Made by a program: the position numbers and the translations under genes | In this document: positions 1-7,400 of the stretch, piece after piece | Layout: each line of letters starts with the position of its first letter | Numbering within the stretch: position 1 is the stretch's first letter | Notes under the pieces: generated by a model | Told to the model about the DNA's origin: nothing | Database searches by the model: none | What the model saw: only the letters and a program-made list of their open reading frames with translations | Assembly: GCA_016202555.1 (NCBI GenBank) | Contig: JACQOL010000024.1 | Coordinates: 1 to 11,490 of the forward strand | Origin: Chloroflexota bacterium | GTDB lineage: Bacteria; Chloroflexota; Dehalococcoidia; Dehalococcoidales; UBA2162 | DNA: 11,490 nt | Direction of reading: 5' to 3'

Positions 1-68
1 AGCTCAGTGGTTAGAGCGCTTGCTTCACACGCAAGAAGTCACTGGTTCAAATCCAGTACTGCCCACCA
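1..68 (+). tRNA. tRNA-Val (anticodon CAC), 5' end cut off by the window
   Basis: The D arm pairs GCTC with GAGC. The anticodon stem pairs 19-23 with 31-35 around a seven-base loop (24-30), with anticodon CAC at 26-28, so it reads GUG valine codons. The T arm pairs 41-45 with 53-57 around TTCAAAT. The 3' acceptor strand ACTGCCC (58-64) is followed by discriminator A65 and an encoded CCA at 66-68. About eight 5' bases (the acceptor 5' strand and position 8) lie outside the window. Every visible arm is intact, so this is a functional tRNA seen in part. Confidence 0.95.
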
Positions 69-187
69 TTCTGTGTTGTGAACTTTTTCAAACATATTTT
101 CTGTGTCGAAAGAAAGCTAAGACAAGAGAGCTGGAAACCAGGCCGGTCCAGCCCTCATTTTTCTAGGAGAAAAGAGGAGGGACAATC

Positions 188-352
188 GTGTTTACTAAGA
201 AGATAGGAAATATCCCTTCACCACTCCTGGGGATATTTTTATTCTCCAAAAGTAACGAAACAAGCAATCGTGCAGTTAACGGTGTACAAACATCGGGATG
301 TATGTTTTTTGTAGGTATAGCCATTCTGAGGCTAAAGGGTATGTGTTGTTAA
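188..352 (+). CDS. Possible small protein, 54 codons, unrecognised
   Basis: A GTG at 188 opens a frame that closes at TAA 350-352. The main support is a strong Shine-Dalgarno sequence, GAGGAGGG, ending about six bases before the GTG. The predicted peptide starts MFTKKIGNIPSP, has two short hydrophobic patches (around LLGIFLF and FFVGIAIL) and ends in KGMCC. I recognise no family. Against it, a terminator-like hairpin at 208-240 lies inside the frame, the region is otherwise non-coding in character, and the ORF is short enough to occur by chance. It could equally be a structured leader or a relic. Confidence 0.22.
   Translation: MFTKKIGNIPSPLLGIFLFSKSNETSNRAVNGVQTSGCMFFVGIAILRLKGMCC
208..240 (+). 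terminator. Hairpin followed by a T-run
   Basis: AAATATCCC (208-216) pairs perfectly with GGGATATTT (230-238) across a 13-base loop. The 3' arm ends in TTTTT (236-240). The stem is AT-rich at its base and the loop is large, so it is a weak terminator at best. It sits 140 bases after the tRNA and could end that transcript. Confidence 0.35.
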
Positions 353-612
353 CGTAATATGGACTGGTTGCGATTCTGGACGGGGAGGTCAAATGGGGTC
401 GAACTCTACCTGAAACAATGCTCTGTTTTGGTTAAAGGGTAACAATCTACTAAATTGTTGATTATATTCTCTGCCTAGATTCAAACATTACATTCAGCGG
501 TCTTAAAATGCTCTTCAACTCTGGAGACAAAGTTTTGTAGCTAATATCATCACGACTCTGTCTGATTATTCGGTTGAAGTTGCTCCCCTTTCTTTAACAG
601 CAGTAAAATCAC

Positions 613-641
613 TTGAAATGAAACATAGATTATTCTATAAT
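613..641 (+). promoter_or_regulatory. Near-consensus sigma-70 promoter for the SCO1664-family gene
   Basis: TTGAAA at 613-618 and TATAAT at 636-641 are separated by exactly 17 bases. Transcription should start near 648. That leaves only about eight bases before the TTG at 656 but about 74 before the in-frame ATG at 722, which bears on the choice of translation start. Confidence 0.7.
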
Positions 642-655
642 CATACTCTAAATTA

Positions 656-1507
656 TTGAAGGGTAAGGCGAATAAGCTTTCGGAAACATGTCCAAAACAC
701 ATTTATTATTGGCTTCTGGTTATGATTATGGGAATAGACTCTTTCAGGTCAAATTCTAGTCACCTAAATTTCCCACTGTCTGACATTAATGCCGAAGCGA
801 TAGGCCGTGCATGCCATCTACTTGAAAAAGCAGAAATAACAGACTGTAACTTGCTGTATCGCGGTTCCAACTATGTGTTTATAGTTACACTTGTGCATAA
901 CAGGAGGGAGACAAAAGCAGTATACAAACCCTGCCAGGGTGAAACTCATTTGTATGATTTCCCTGACGGCACTCTCTACAAGAGAGAATACGCTGCTTTC
1001 CTGATGAGTCAGGCGCTGGAATGGTATCTGATACCTCCTACGGTTATTCGAAGTGGCCCCTTCGGAATCGGCACCATACAATGGTTTGTGGACACCAGGA
1101 ACAGGGCTAATTATGATTCAGTGATATCAAAGGACTTGTCCAGATTAAAACAGGTAGCCCTCTTTGATTATCTGGTAAACAATGCCGACCGTAAAGCAGG
1201 GCACTTTTTGGAGGGACAGGATGGTCGCCTCTGGGTCGTTGACCACGGGCTTACCTTCAATACCGAACCAAAACTGCGCACGGTGCTCTGGGATTTTTCC
1301 GGCCAGTCCATTCCTGAGAAACTAACATCGGATGTGAAATCCCTCCAACAAAAGCTAAAACGGGGGAAACCGCTCAGTGAAATGCTTCACCAACTGCTGG
1401 AAATGCCAGAGGTGGAAGCCCTGGAGCAGCGTATCGAAAGAATCATTGAAAATCCGGTGTTTAGCCACCCGGAATCATACCGGAGTGTTCCCTGGCCCTG
1501 GATATAG
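656..1507 (+). CDS. SCO1664-family PI3/PI4-kinase-like protein (TIGR03843-type)
   Basis: The protein resembles the uncharacterised SCO1664 family, distantly related to the phosphatidylinositol 3-/4-kinase and HipA-like kinase fold. Visible motifs are GSNYVF (70-75) as a glycine-containing nucleotide loop, AVYKP with candidate ATP lysine K91, E111, a catalytic-loop-like LVNNADRKAGH (173-183) and a metal-binding VVDHG (194-198). It is therefore likely an ATP-dependent phosphotransferase of unknown substrate, and cytoplasmic. The longest frame starts at TTG 656 (283 aa) but has no ribosome site and lies almost on the predicted transcription start. ATG 722 or 728 (261 or 259 aa) is at least as likely, and family similarity begins only near residue 38. 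A 109-base gap separates it from the VWA gene, so co-transcription is possible. In actinobacteria this family neighbours DUF3090, as here. Confidence 0.85.
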   Translation: MKGKANKLSETCPKHIYYWLLVMIMGIDSFRSNSSHLNFPLSDINAEAIGRACHLLEKAEITDCNLLYRGSNYVFIVTLVHNRRETKAVYKPCQGETHLYDFPDGTLYKREYAAFLMSQALEWYLIPPTVIRSGPFGIGTIQWFVDTRNRANYDSVISKDLSRLKQVALFDYLVNNADRKAGHFLEGQDGRLWVVDHGLTFNTEPKLRTVLWDFSGQSIPEKLTSDVKSLQQKLKRGKPLSEMLHQLLEMPEVEALEQRIERIIENPVFSHPESYRSVPWPWI

Positions 1508-1616
1508 TGTAAGCATTCAGAGATGATTGCTGGATTTCCCTTTTCTGTTCTCAGGTTAAATATTGTGTTAGTATTAGATATATACATCCGGGCAAAATCC
1601 TGACGGAGGGGTTGAT

Positions 1617-3644
1617 ATGGCTAAATTTCTTTACTCGGAATGGGATGGAAGCCAGCAGTTGTTTGACCTGGATACCGACCAGATTATGAATGAACTGGGG
1701 CAACATATTCTCAGGTACGGAGACCTGTCACGGGCGCTTAGAGCCCTCCAGCGAAATGGTATCAGGAATGGCCAGAACCGGCAGATGCCGAGTCTGGATA
1801 GACTGCTCGAACAGCTGCGCCAGATGAAACAGAAGAGGCTCAATCAATATAACCTTGATTCAGTTATGGACGAGATAAAGCAAAGGCTGGACAAGATACT
1901 GGGAACAGAGCGGCAGGGGATTCAGAGGAAGCTGGATGAGGCGAAGGGAAAAACTGAGGCTGGTGGTGGTGAACTGAGTCCTGAGGTGCAGCAGAAGCTG
2001 CTAAAGAATATCGAGGACAGGGCAGCCCAGAGCAAAGCTAAGCTAGATGAACTGCCACCTGATGTCGGTGGTAAAATCCGGGAATTGACCGATTATGACT
2101 TTATGGACGAAGACGCCAGGAATCAGTTTAAGGAACTGATGGATATGCTGAAAAAGCAAGCAATGGAGCAGTTCGGCAAAGATATGGTGCAGCGCTTAAA
2201 GAATATGGACCCTAGTGCCATGGCTAACATGAGAAACATGATTGAAGCCCTCAACCAGATGCTGGAACAGCGTATGAAAGGGGAAGAGCCTGATTTTAAT
2301 AATTTTATGCAACAGTTCGGTAACTTCTTTGGTGATAACCCACCTAATAATCTGGAAGAACTGGTGGAAAACCTGCAAAACCAGATTGCCCAGGCGCAAT
2401 CTCTGATGGACAGCCTGTCACCAGAGGTCAGGCGAGAGCTGCAGGACCTGCTGGATTCTATGCTTGATAGCGCTACCAGGTACGAACTCGGTAAAATGGC
2501 ATCATATCTGGAGAGACTTTACCCCAGTGAAAGAATGCCGAAGCGTTACCCCTTTTCCGGTGAAGAGTCCATCGCCTACCAAGAAGCAATGAAACTTATG
2601 GAAACTCTTCAAAAAATGGATACCCTTGAACAGCAGCTGAAAATGGCACAATATGACCCCACTCTGGATAATATAGATGACAAATTACTGAAAGATGTGA
2701 TGGGAGAGGAGGCAGAACAGGAACTGGAAGCAGTGCGTGAAATAGCCCGGCTGCTCGAGGAAGCTGGTTATATCAGCCGCACCGGCGATAAATATGAACT
2801 GACTCCCAAGGGCATCAGAAAAATCGGGCAGCAAGCTCTGGACAATATTTTCTCCCAGCTAAAGCGAGACCGCACCGGCGGGCACAATCTTTACCGCAGC
2901 GGCCTGGGTAACGAACGAATAGAAGACACCAAACAATACGAGTTCGGGGATGATTTCCATATCCACATCCAGAAAACCATCATGAACTCTCTGATGAGAG
3001 AGCCGGCTCTGCCACCGGTCAAGCTGGAAATCCAGGATTTTGAGGTGTTGAAAACCGAAGAATCAACCCGCTCGGCTACCGTTTTGATGCTTGACCAGAG
3101 TCTATCGATGTTCCTCAATGGTTATTTTGAGGCTGCCAAGCGGGTAGCTGTGGCTTTGGATAATCTGATTAAAACTCGCTATCCCAAGGATATTTTACAT
3201 GTAGTGACCTTCTCACGGCGTGCCCGTGAGATAAAGGGGAAAGACCTGCTATTCACATCCTCTATCCAGAGGGAGCAGGGCACTAATTATCAGGATGCCC
3301 TTCGGCTGGCTAGAAAATTACTGACTAACCAGAACTGTAGTAATAAAGAGATAATACTGGTATCGGATGGTGAACCTACGGCTCACCTTGAAAGGGACCA
3401 AGTTTATTTCGAGTATCCGCCCAGCCTGAGAACCCTTCAGATGACAATGCGGGAAGTCCGAGTCTGTACTGCTCAGCGTATAGTGATTAATACCTTTATG
3501 TTTAACGATTCTCCATTTTTTACCAGTTTCGTCACTCAGCTAGCCCGGCTCAATAAAGGGAGAGTATTTTTCTGCGACCCGGACAATCTGGGCAAATACG
3601 TGCTCAGGGATTTTCTGACCAACAAGTACAAGAAAATCGGCTGA
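1617..3644 (+). CDS. VWA-domain protein, predicted partner of the AAA+ ATPase
   Basis: This 675-residue protein has a von Willebrand factor A domain at its C-terminus (about 485-670) with a complete metal-ion-dependent adhesion site: DQSLS (D493, S495, S497), T556 in GTNYQ, and D584 in VSDGEP. The N-terminal half (about 40-370) is rich in Q, M, K and E and predicted to be helical or coiled coil. A winged-helix-like stretch lies near 375-412 (LLEEAGYI...YELTPKGI). No signal peptide or membrane segment is visible, so it should be cytoplasmic. The start is firm: CGGAGGGG ends five bases before ATG 1617. Length and architecture match, from memory, Mycobacterium Rv0959, whose neighbour Rv0958 matches the AAA+ protein at 5113-6510. 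VWA proteins of this kind act as adaptors for MoxR/ChlI-type ATPases; the client here is unknown. Confidence 0.9.
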   Translation: MAKFLYSEWDGSQQLFDLDTDQIMNELGQHILRYGDLSRALRALQRNGIRNGQNRQMPSLDRLLEQLRQMKQKRLNQYNLDSVMDEIKQRLDKILGTERQGIQRKLDEAKGKTEAGGGELSPEVQQKLLKNIEDRAAQSKAKLDELPPDVGGKIRELTDYDFMDEDARNQFKELMDMLKKQAMEQFGKDMVQRLKNMDPSAMANMRNMIEALNQMLEQRMKGEEPDFNNFMQQFGNFFGDNPPNNLEELVENLQNQIAQAQSLMDSLSPEVRRELQDLLDSMLDSATRYELGKMASYLERLYPSERMPKRYPFSGEESIAYQEAMKLMETLQKMDTLEQQLKMAQYDPTLDNIDDKLLKDVMGEEAEQELEAVREIARLLEEAGYISRTGDKYELTPKGIRKIGQQALDNIFSQLKRDRTGGHNLYRSGLGNERIEDTKQYEFGDDFHIHIQKTIMNSLMREPALPPVKLEIQDFEVLKTEESTRSATVLMLDQSLSMFLNGYFEAAKRVAVALDNLIKTRYPKDILHVVTFSRRAREIKGKDLLFTSSIQREQGTNYQDALRLARKLLTNQNCSNKEIILVSDGEPTAHLERDQVYFEYPPSLRTLQMTMREVRVCTAQRIVINTFMFNDSPFFTSFVTQLARLNKGRVFFCDPDNLGKYVLRDFLTNKYKKIG

Positions 3645-3660
3645 ATCTTACTTTTACAAC

Positions 3661-4590
3661 ATGGACGCTGATAACCTTGACATTTCACTTCTTGAGGAGA
3701 TTGAGGCTCACGCTATTTCCAGTGCTCGAGAGGCAGGGCAGATTTTGCTTGAACACTTCAGCCAACCTCTAGAAGTGCAGTTCAAAGACAAAAAGAGAAC
3801 AGACCCGGTCACTACTGCCGATCGGCGTTCCGAGGAATTCCTGAAATCAACCATCAGAGAGAAATTCCCTCAGCATGGTATCCTGGGCGAAGAGGGAGGG
3901 GCACTACATAAATCCGACTCGCCGTTTGTCTGGGTAATTGACCCCCTGGATGGGACCTCTAATTTTATGAATGGGCTGCCTCTTTTCGCCGTCTCCATCG
4001 GAGTACTGTGGAAGTGGCAGCCTGTAGTCGGCAGTATTTATGTGCCAGTCAGCCACCGGGGTACTGCCGGTGTATATCATGCCTGTCAGGGGAAAGGTTC
4101 TCATCTTGACGGTGAAAAAATCACGGTGACTAGAAAGCCATCTGGTCGTCCGCTTTCAGGAAATCCCTCTCAATTTCGAAGTCGATTCCGTTTGTCCCGC
4201 CAGAGCCAGAGAGAACCTCATGAGGCACGGAACCTGGGCAGCATCGCCCTCGAGCTTACCCTTGCTGCCTGCGGGGTTTTTCAGTACGCCCTATTCGGCA
4301 GCCCAAAAGTATGGGATGTCGCCGCCGGTGTTTTGCTGGTAAAAGAAGCCGGCGGTCTAGCCTTCACTAGGCGACCGAAAGTAAGGAACTGGCTGCCTCT
4401 GGAACGATTTCAAAGTGAGCAGAGTAATAGTAAGGAAACCCTGGAAAACCTCCGCAGCTGGTCATCTCCCGTTATCGTAGGAGCTCCGGAGATAACCAGA
4501 AAAGTGGTGCAGGACATTAGGAGTCCCCATGCCCCATTGTCCTGGCTTACAGCGTTGCAGCAGCATCAGTCGCAGAAGGACGGGAAATAG
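3661..4590 (+). CDS. Inositol-monophosphatase-family phosphatase
   Basis: It carries the full metal-dependent phosphatase signature: D54 in TTADR, GEEGG (76-80), IDPLDGTSNF (93-102) and VWDVAAG (217-223). Members hydrolyse small phosphate esters such as inositol phosphate, histidinol phosphate, fructose bisphosphate or PAP using two or three Mg ions; the substrate cannot be told from sequence. At 309 residues it is longer than the usual 260-270, with an extra segment near 236-265 and a tail after 285. It starts 16 bases after the VWA stop, so it is probably co-transcribed, although no clear ribosome site precedes ATG 3661 and translational coupling is likely. It ends directly against the stop of the opposing DUF3090 gene. 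In Mycobacterium the related cysQ (Rv2131c) also sits near SCO1664-family and DUF3090 genes (recalled, not checked). Confidence 0.92.
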   Translation: MDADNLDISLLEEIEAHAISSAREAGQILLEHFSQPLEVQFKDKKRTDPVTTADRRSEEFLKSTIREKFPQHGILGEEGGALHKSDSPFVWVIDPLDGTSNFMNGLPLFAVSIGVLWKWQPVVGSIYVPVSHRGTAGVYHACQGKGSHLDGEKITVTRKPSGRPLSGNPSQFRSRFRLSRQSQREPHEARNLGSIALELTLAACGVFQYALFGSPKVWDVAAGVLLVKEAGGLAFTRRPKVRNWLPLERFQSEQSNSKETLENLRSWSSPVIVGAPEITRKVVQDIRSPHAPLSWLTALQQHQSQKDGK

Positions 4591-5094
4591 TCAATTATTC
4601 ATGGGGCAAATATGCCCTGCCGGGTCGATGGGTCCACCACATACTATACAGCGGGGCCGTCCAGCAGCACATATAACTTTGGCCTGGTTAGCTAACTTTT
4701 TTAGCTGAGCCAGAGTTGCTTGGCAATTCAATACCGCCTGGTCTATTTTTTGAGGCCCTAATGCGTGAACTAAAAAGTTTAGCGTTGCTCTTCCCTGGTC
4801 GAAGCCCAGGGTAATCTGGTCTATCTCAAGTTCGGCGGATGGCAGTCCTGACGGTACATCATCAGATAAAGTCGTCCCCTCTACTTCTCGGGAAGAGATG
4901 AGACGTTTCTGGGAGAGAGTTAAAAGAAATTGGTCAATAGCTAAAGCCAGAGTCTCAAGTTGCTCCTTTTCCAGCCACACCCGTACCCATTCTTCTTTCT
5001 GCCCTATTATGAGAAAGAATGTTCGCTTCCCAGGTACACCCATAACAAAAGCAGAAAGAGGGGTGCCTTCGTCAAATTCGTAGCGTTCTTTCAT
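4591..5094 (-). CDS. DUF3090 family protein (TIGR03847-type)
   Basis: The 167-residue protein matches the uncharacterised DUF3090 family. It has an N-terminal FVMGVPGKRTFFL stretch, a WLEKEQLETLA segment, an acidic middle, and a C-terminal candidate zinc site: RCIVCGGPIDPAGHICP, with CxxC followed by HxC. No transmembrane segment is present. The start is fixed because the TAA of the upstream AAA+ gene lies in the same frame 18 bases before ATG 5094 and no other start codon intervenes. A GGGAG lies only two bases from the ATG, an unusually tight ribosome site, so coupling to the AAA+ gene is likely. It is the last gene of the - strand operon and abuts the phosphatase stop to stop. DUF3090 and SCO1664-family proteins are recurrent neighbours in actinobacteria, but neither has an established function. 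Confidence 0.9.
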   Translation of the reverse strand: MKERYEFDEGTPLSAFVMGVPGKRTFFLIIGQKEEWVRVWLEKEQLETLALAIDQFLLTLSQKRLISSREVEGTTLSDDVPSGLPSAELEIDQITLGFDQGRATLNFLVHALGPQKIDQAVLNCQATLAQLKKLANQAKVICAAGRPRCIVCGGPIDPAGHICPMNN

Positions 5095-5112
5095 TCTCCC
5101 GCTGCTGACCCC

Positions 5113-6510
5113 TTACCCCCGATAGACCGTTTTATCCTTAATTCTGGACTTGTTCAATAGTTTATTTAGATGCAGCCCTTCAAGGATGAACTCAGCTGCT
5201 GAAGCCTCTATCTCCGGTCTTTCTGAACTGTCCACCATCTTCACTGCCTGGGCTAACCCTGGAAGTTCTTTAATATTACGGACATAGGATTTGGCGCTCA
5301 TAATATCTGAGACCTCAATATGAAAGCCTTTACTGAACTTCGATATTATTTCTTCAAACTTTTGAATCTCATAATTTCGGTTGAAAACACCTAAAACGGC
5401 TTTTTTAGTCAGGTTTTCTATAATCTTTTCTTCTTTAGTATCTTCGAAACTTTCGAGCTCAATTTTTCCGATGGTAGAGGCGAAGATTGAGTTGAGGTCA
5501 CTGATGCGCGGTACTGCCAGCTTTTCGTTGAGTTTAATCGCCCGCTTGGCAGCGTTGGAAATAATCGTTTCATAATTAGCAATCGTAACCCGTACACTCA
5601 CTCCGGAGCGCTGGTTGATGTCAGGACTTTTACGCGCCTGATGTGTTATTTCAGCAATTATTTCCTTCATGTATTGTGGGATATAATACTCCAGTTGTGT
5701 ATCGCCGAATCGGCGCCATTCCTGTTCAACTATTGATACCTCATCTTCAATTGTTCTGGGATAATGAGTTCGTATCTGAGCTCCGTACCTATCCTTGAGC
5801 GGGGTAATAATCCTGCCCCGGCTTGTATAGTCTTCAGGATTGGCGCTTGCAACAAGCAGAATGTCAAGCGGCAATCTGATGCGATATCCTTTGATCTGAA
5901 CATCGCTTTCTTCCATAATATTGAAAAGGCCAACTTGTAATCGTTCAGTTAAATCCGGCAGTTCATTAATGCAAAATATACCGCGATTTGTTCTCGGAAT
6001 TAGCCCGTAGTGGATGGTTAATTCATCAGATAGATAGCGCCCCTCGGCTACCTTGATGGGATCAACATCTCCAATCAAATCAGAAATCGTCATATCCGGG
6101 GTTGCCAGCTTCTCATTATACCTATCCTGCCGAGTTAGCCAGGTGATGCCGGTATTTTCACCATTTTGAGCAACCAGATCTCGGCAAGATTTGCATATTG
6201 GGTTAAAGGGGTTATCATTTATTTCACAGCCTTTGATAATAGGAATCTCGTCGTCCAGAAGATTCACCATCAAACGCATGATTCTTGATTTGGCCTGTCC
6301 TCGTTCACCGAGAAAGATAATGTCCTGTCCTGAGAGCAGGGCATTTTCAATTTGAGGGATAACGGTATCATCGTAACCGATAATGCCGGTGAAAACTGGC
6401 TTTTTCTCCTTTATCAGCGATATGAGATTACGCCTTATTTCCTCCCTTATAGAGACGGGTCTATAGCCAGAAGTTCTGAGCTCACCAATCGTTCGCGCCT
6501 TAGTTTGCAC
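5113..6510 (-). CDS. ChlI/MoxR-like AAA+ ATPase
   Basis: This is a 465-residue AAA+ ATPase of the magnesium-chelatase-I/MoxR clade. Walker A is GERGQAKS (68-75). The Walker B segment GIFCINE (177-183) has Asn in place of the usual Asp before the catalytic E183. Sensor 1 is ASANPEDY with N224, and an arginine-finger candidate is R241 in PLKDRYG. Three cysteines, C95, C106 and C109, between Walker A and B could bind a metal. It is not evidence for chlorophyll synthesis; such proteins remodel client complexes together with VWA partners, and the VWA protein at 1617-3644 is the obvious candidate. The start GTG 6508-6510 has AGAGGTGAG about five bases upstream and leaves the conserved GELRTSGY near the N-terminus. 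It overlaps a possible small ORF by 64 bases and is followed 18 bases later by DUF3090. Confidence 0.92.
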   Translation of the reverse strand: MQTKARTIGELRTSGYRPVSIREEIRRNLISLIKEKKPVFTGIIGYDDTVIPQIENALLSGQDIIFLGERGQAKSRIMRLMVNLLDDEIPIIKGCEINDNPFNPICKSCRDLVAQNGENTGITWLTRQDRYNEKLATPDMTISDLIGDVDPIKVAEGRYLSDELTIHYGLIPRTNRGIFCINELPDLTERLQVGLFNIMEESDVQIKGYRIRLPLDILLVASANPEDYTSRGRIITPLKDRYGAQIRTHYPRTIEDEVSIVEQEWRRFGDTQLEYYIPQYMKEIIAEITHQARKSPDINQRSGVSVRVTIANYETIISNAAKRAIKLNEKLAVPRISDLNSIFASTIGKIELESFEDTKEEKIIENLTKKAVLGVFNRNYEIQKFEEIISKFSKGFHIEVSDIMSAKSYVRNIKELPGLAQAVKMVDSSERPEIEASAAEFILEGLHLNKLLNKSRIKDKTVYRG

Positions 6511-6701
6511 AAGTACTCACCTCTTGCCTTAAATTCTGTCACTTGGTTCTTTACGTAATCACCAATATTATTGGCTACCTCTACTGGTTTGCGTGGTATT
6601 CGCTGAGATTTAATTGCAGTTATCTTGTTTGCCTGCTGAACACTACTAACTTCCTGTTTTCGTCCCTGAAAAAAGCCCTTGATTTTGTTTAGCAGGACCA
6701 T
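6447..6701 (-). CDS. Possible small basic protein, 84 aa, overlapping the AAA+ gene start
   Basis: An open frame starts at ATG 6699-6701, preceded by AGGTGG with five bases of spacing, a good ribosome site. GTG starts at 6708-6710 and 6705-6707 would be in the same frame but place the ribosome site badly. The product begins MVLLNKIKGFFQG, is rich in Lys and Arg, and has no recognised domain, signal peptide or membrane segment. It ends 64 bases inside the AAA+ gene in another frame. It is the first frame after the operon promoter, which supports a real gene or a translated leader coupling to the ATPase. The long overlap and lack of known relatives argue caution. Confidence 0.42.
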   Translation of the reverse strand: MVLLNKIKGFFQGRKQEVSSVQQANKITAIKSQRIPRKPVEVANNIGDYVKNQVTEFKARGEYLCKLRRERLVSSELLAIDPSL

Positions 6702-6818
6702 CTTCACCACCTAACCCATTATCAAGTGAAAGCAAATATGACATTCAGATTTATATTTTAGATGCGGTCAGGAATTTTGTTTCTGAGGAGGTATTTGCTA
6801 GCACCTATCTCTAATTTG

Positions 6819-6847
6819 AATATACCGCCAATGTCTCCGGTTGTCAA
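6819..6847 (-). promoter_or_regulatory. Consensus sigma-70 promoter of the small ORF / AAA+ / DUF3090 operon
   Basis: On the - strand, TTGACA (6847-6842) and TATATT (6824-6819) are separated by exactly 17 bases. Transcription should begin near 6812, giving a leader of about 110 bases to the ATG at 6701. It is the best promoter match in the window. Confidence 0.8.
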
Positions 6848-6920
6848 CAAAAATAATTGCGCTTCCATGCTCAATTAGCCAAAGCGTCATTTAATACTCC
6901 GTTTGCTCATACTCCTATAA

Positions 6921-7400
6921 TTACGCAGATCTGGTGCTTAGTATAAGAGGATATAGCTCATCCGCAATAATAGAAAGCGCTTTTGCTTCTCTCCTTTGCA
7001 CCTTACCTCGCACCTTTAGCCAGCCTTCTCTGAACAATAGGTGTCCGCATTTTTCCTGGACATTACCAAATACGGTAACATCGGCTACACCTGTCCCGTC
7101 TTCCATAATGACGTAAACTACCCTGTTCCCGTTCCTAGTTGGTGGGGTCTGATATCGGATAACCGAACCGGCAATACTCACAGCCTTGCTCGTCTTTGCC
7201 AGCGTTAATTCCGCCATCCTTGTAATATCATCGTCTAGGGACAGGAAGTCCATAGGGTGAGCCGACAGATCAAGTGATAAAAGCTCCCTCTCTGCCAACA
7301 TCCTCGCTTCTACATCACCAGTCAATGGAATATCGGCTAATATAGTCTCTTGCCTAATATACTCGAAAAGTTGTTTTGATACCTTACTCGTTTTTTGCGT
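6921..7400 (-). pseudogene. C-terminal stub of a DNA polymerase III alpha / error-prone DnaE-type gene
   Basis: The frame reads from 7400 to a TAA at 6921-6923. It contains the DnaE tail signature AEREXLXLDXSAHPMDF (here AERELLSLDLSAHPMDF) followed by an OB-fold: RYQTPPTRNGNRVVYVIMED, GVADVTVF, WLKVRGKVQRR and ALSIIADELYPL. Intact relatives exceed 1,000 residues; only about 160 C-terminal residues remain and the PHP and polymerase domains are absent. Similarity continues upstream of the first possible start, TTG 7323-7325 (134 aa), back to a stop at 7401-7403 with no ATG or GTG, which argues for a decayed fragment and not a real small gene. A stand-alone OB-fold protein started at the TTG is the alternative. 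Its 3' end faces the promoter of the AAA+ operon on the same strand. Confidence 0.8.

Larger units (their letters stand above)
69..655. other. Long AT-rich intergenic region
   Basis: About 590 bases separate the tRNA from the first clear gene. The region holds a hairpin with a T-run at 208-240, a possible 54-codon ORF at 188-352, one copy of an 11-base word that recurs near the decayed tRNA-Lys (534-544), a weak AACAAT/ATTGTT inverted repeat near 440-460, and a near-consensus promoter at 613-641. I see no other gene or RNA family here. Confidence 0.6.

Noticed and set aside
4530..4608. TGCCCCAT / ATGGGGCA inverted repeat as a bidirectional terminator
   Set aside because: Eight pairs across a loop of over 60 bases and no T-run; too weak to call as a terminator.
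5113..6510. Magnesium chelatase for chlorophyll or cobalamin synthesis
   Set aside because: Similarity is to the general ChlI/MoxR ATPase fold; no chelatase H subunit or tetrapyrrole gene is nearby and the VWA partner matches the Rv0959 type.
1617..6510. MoxR/VWA pair as an anti-phage defence island
   Set aside because: No nuclease, protease, transposase or other defence gene is present; only the generic ATPase/VWA pairing would support it.
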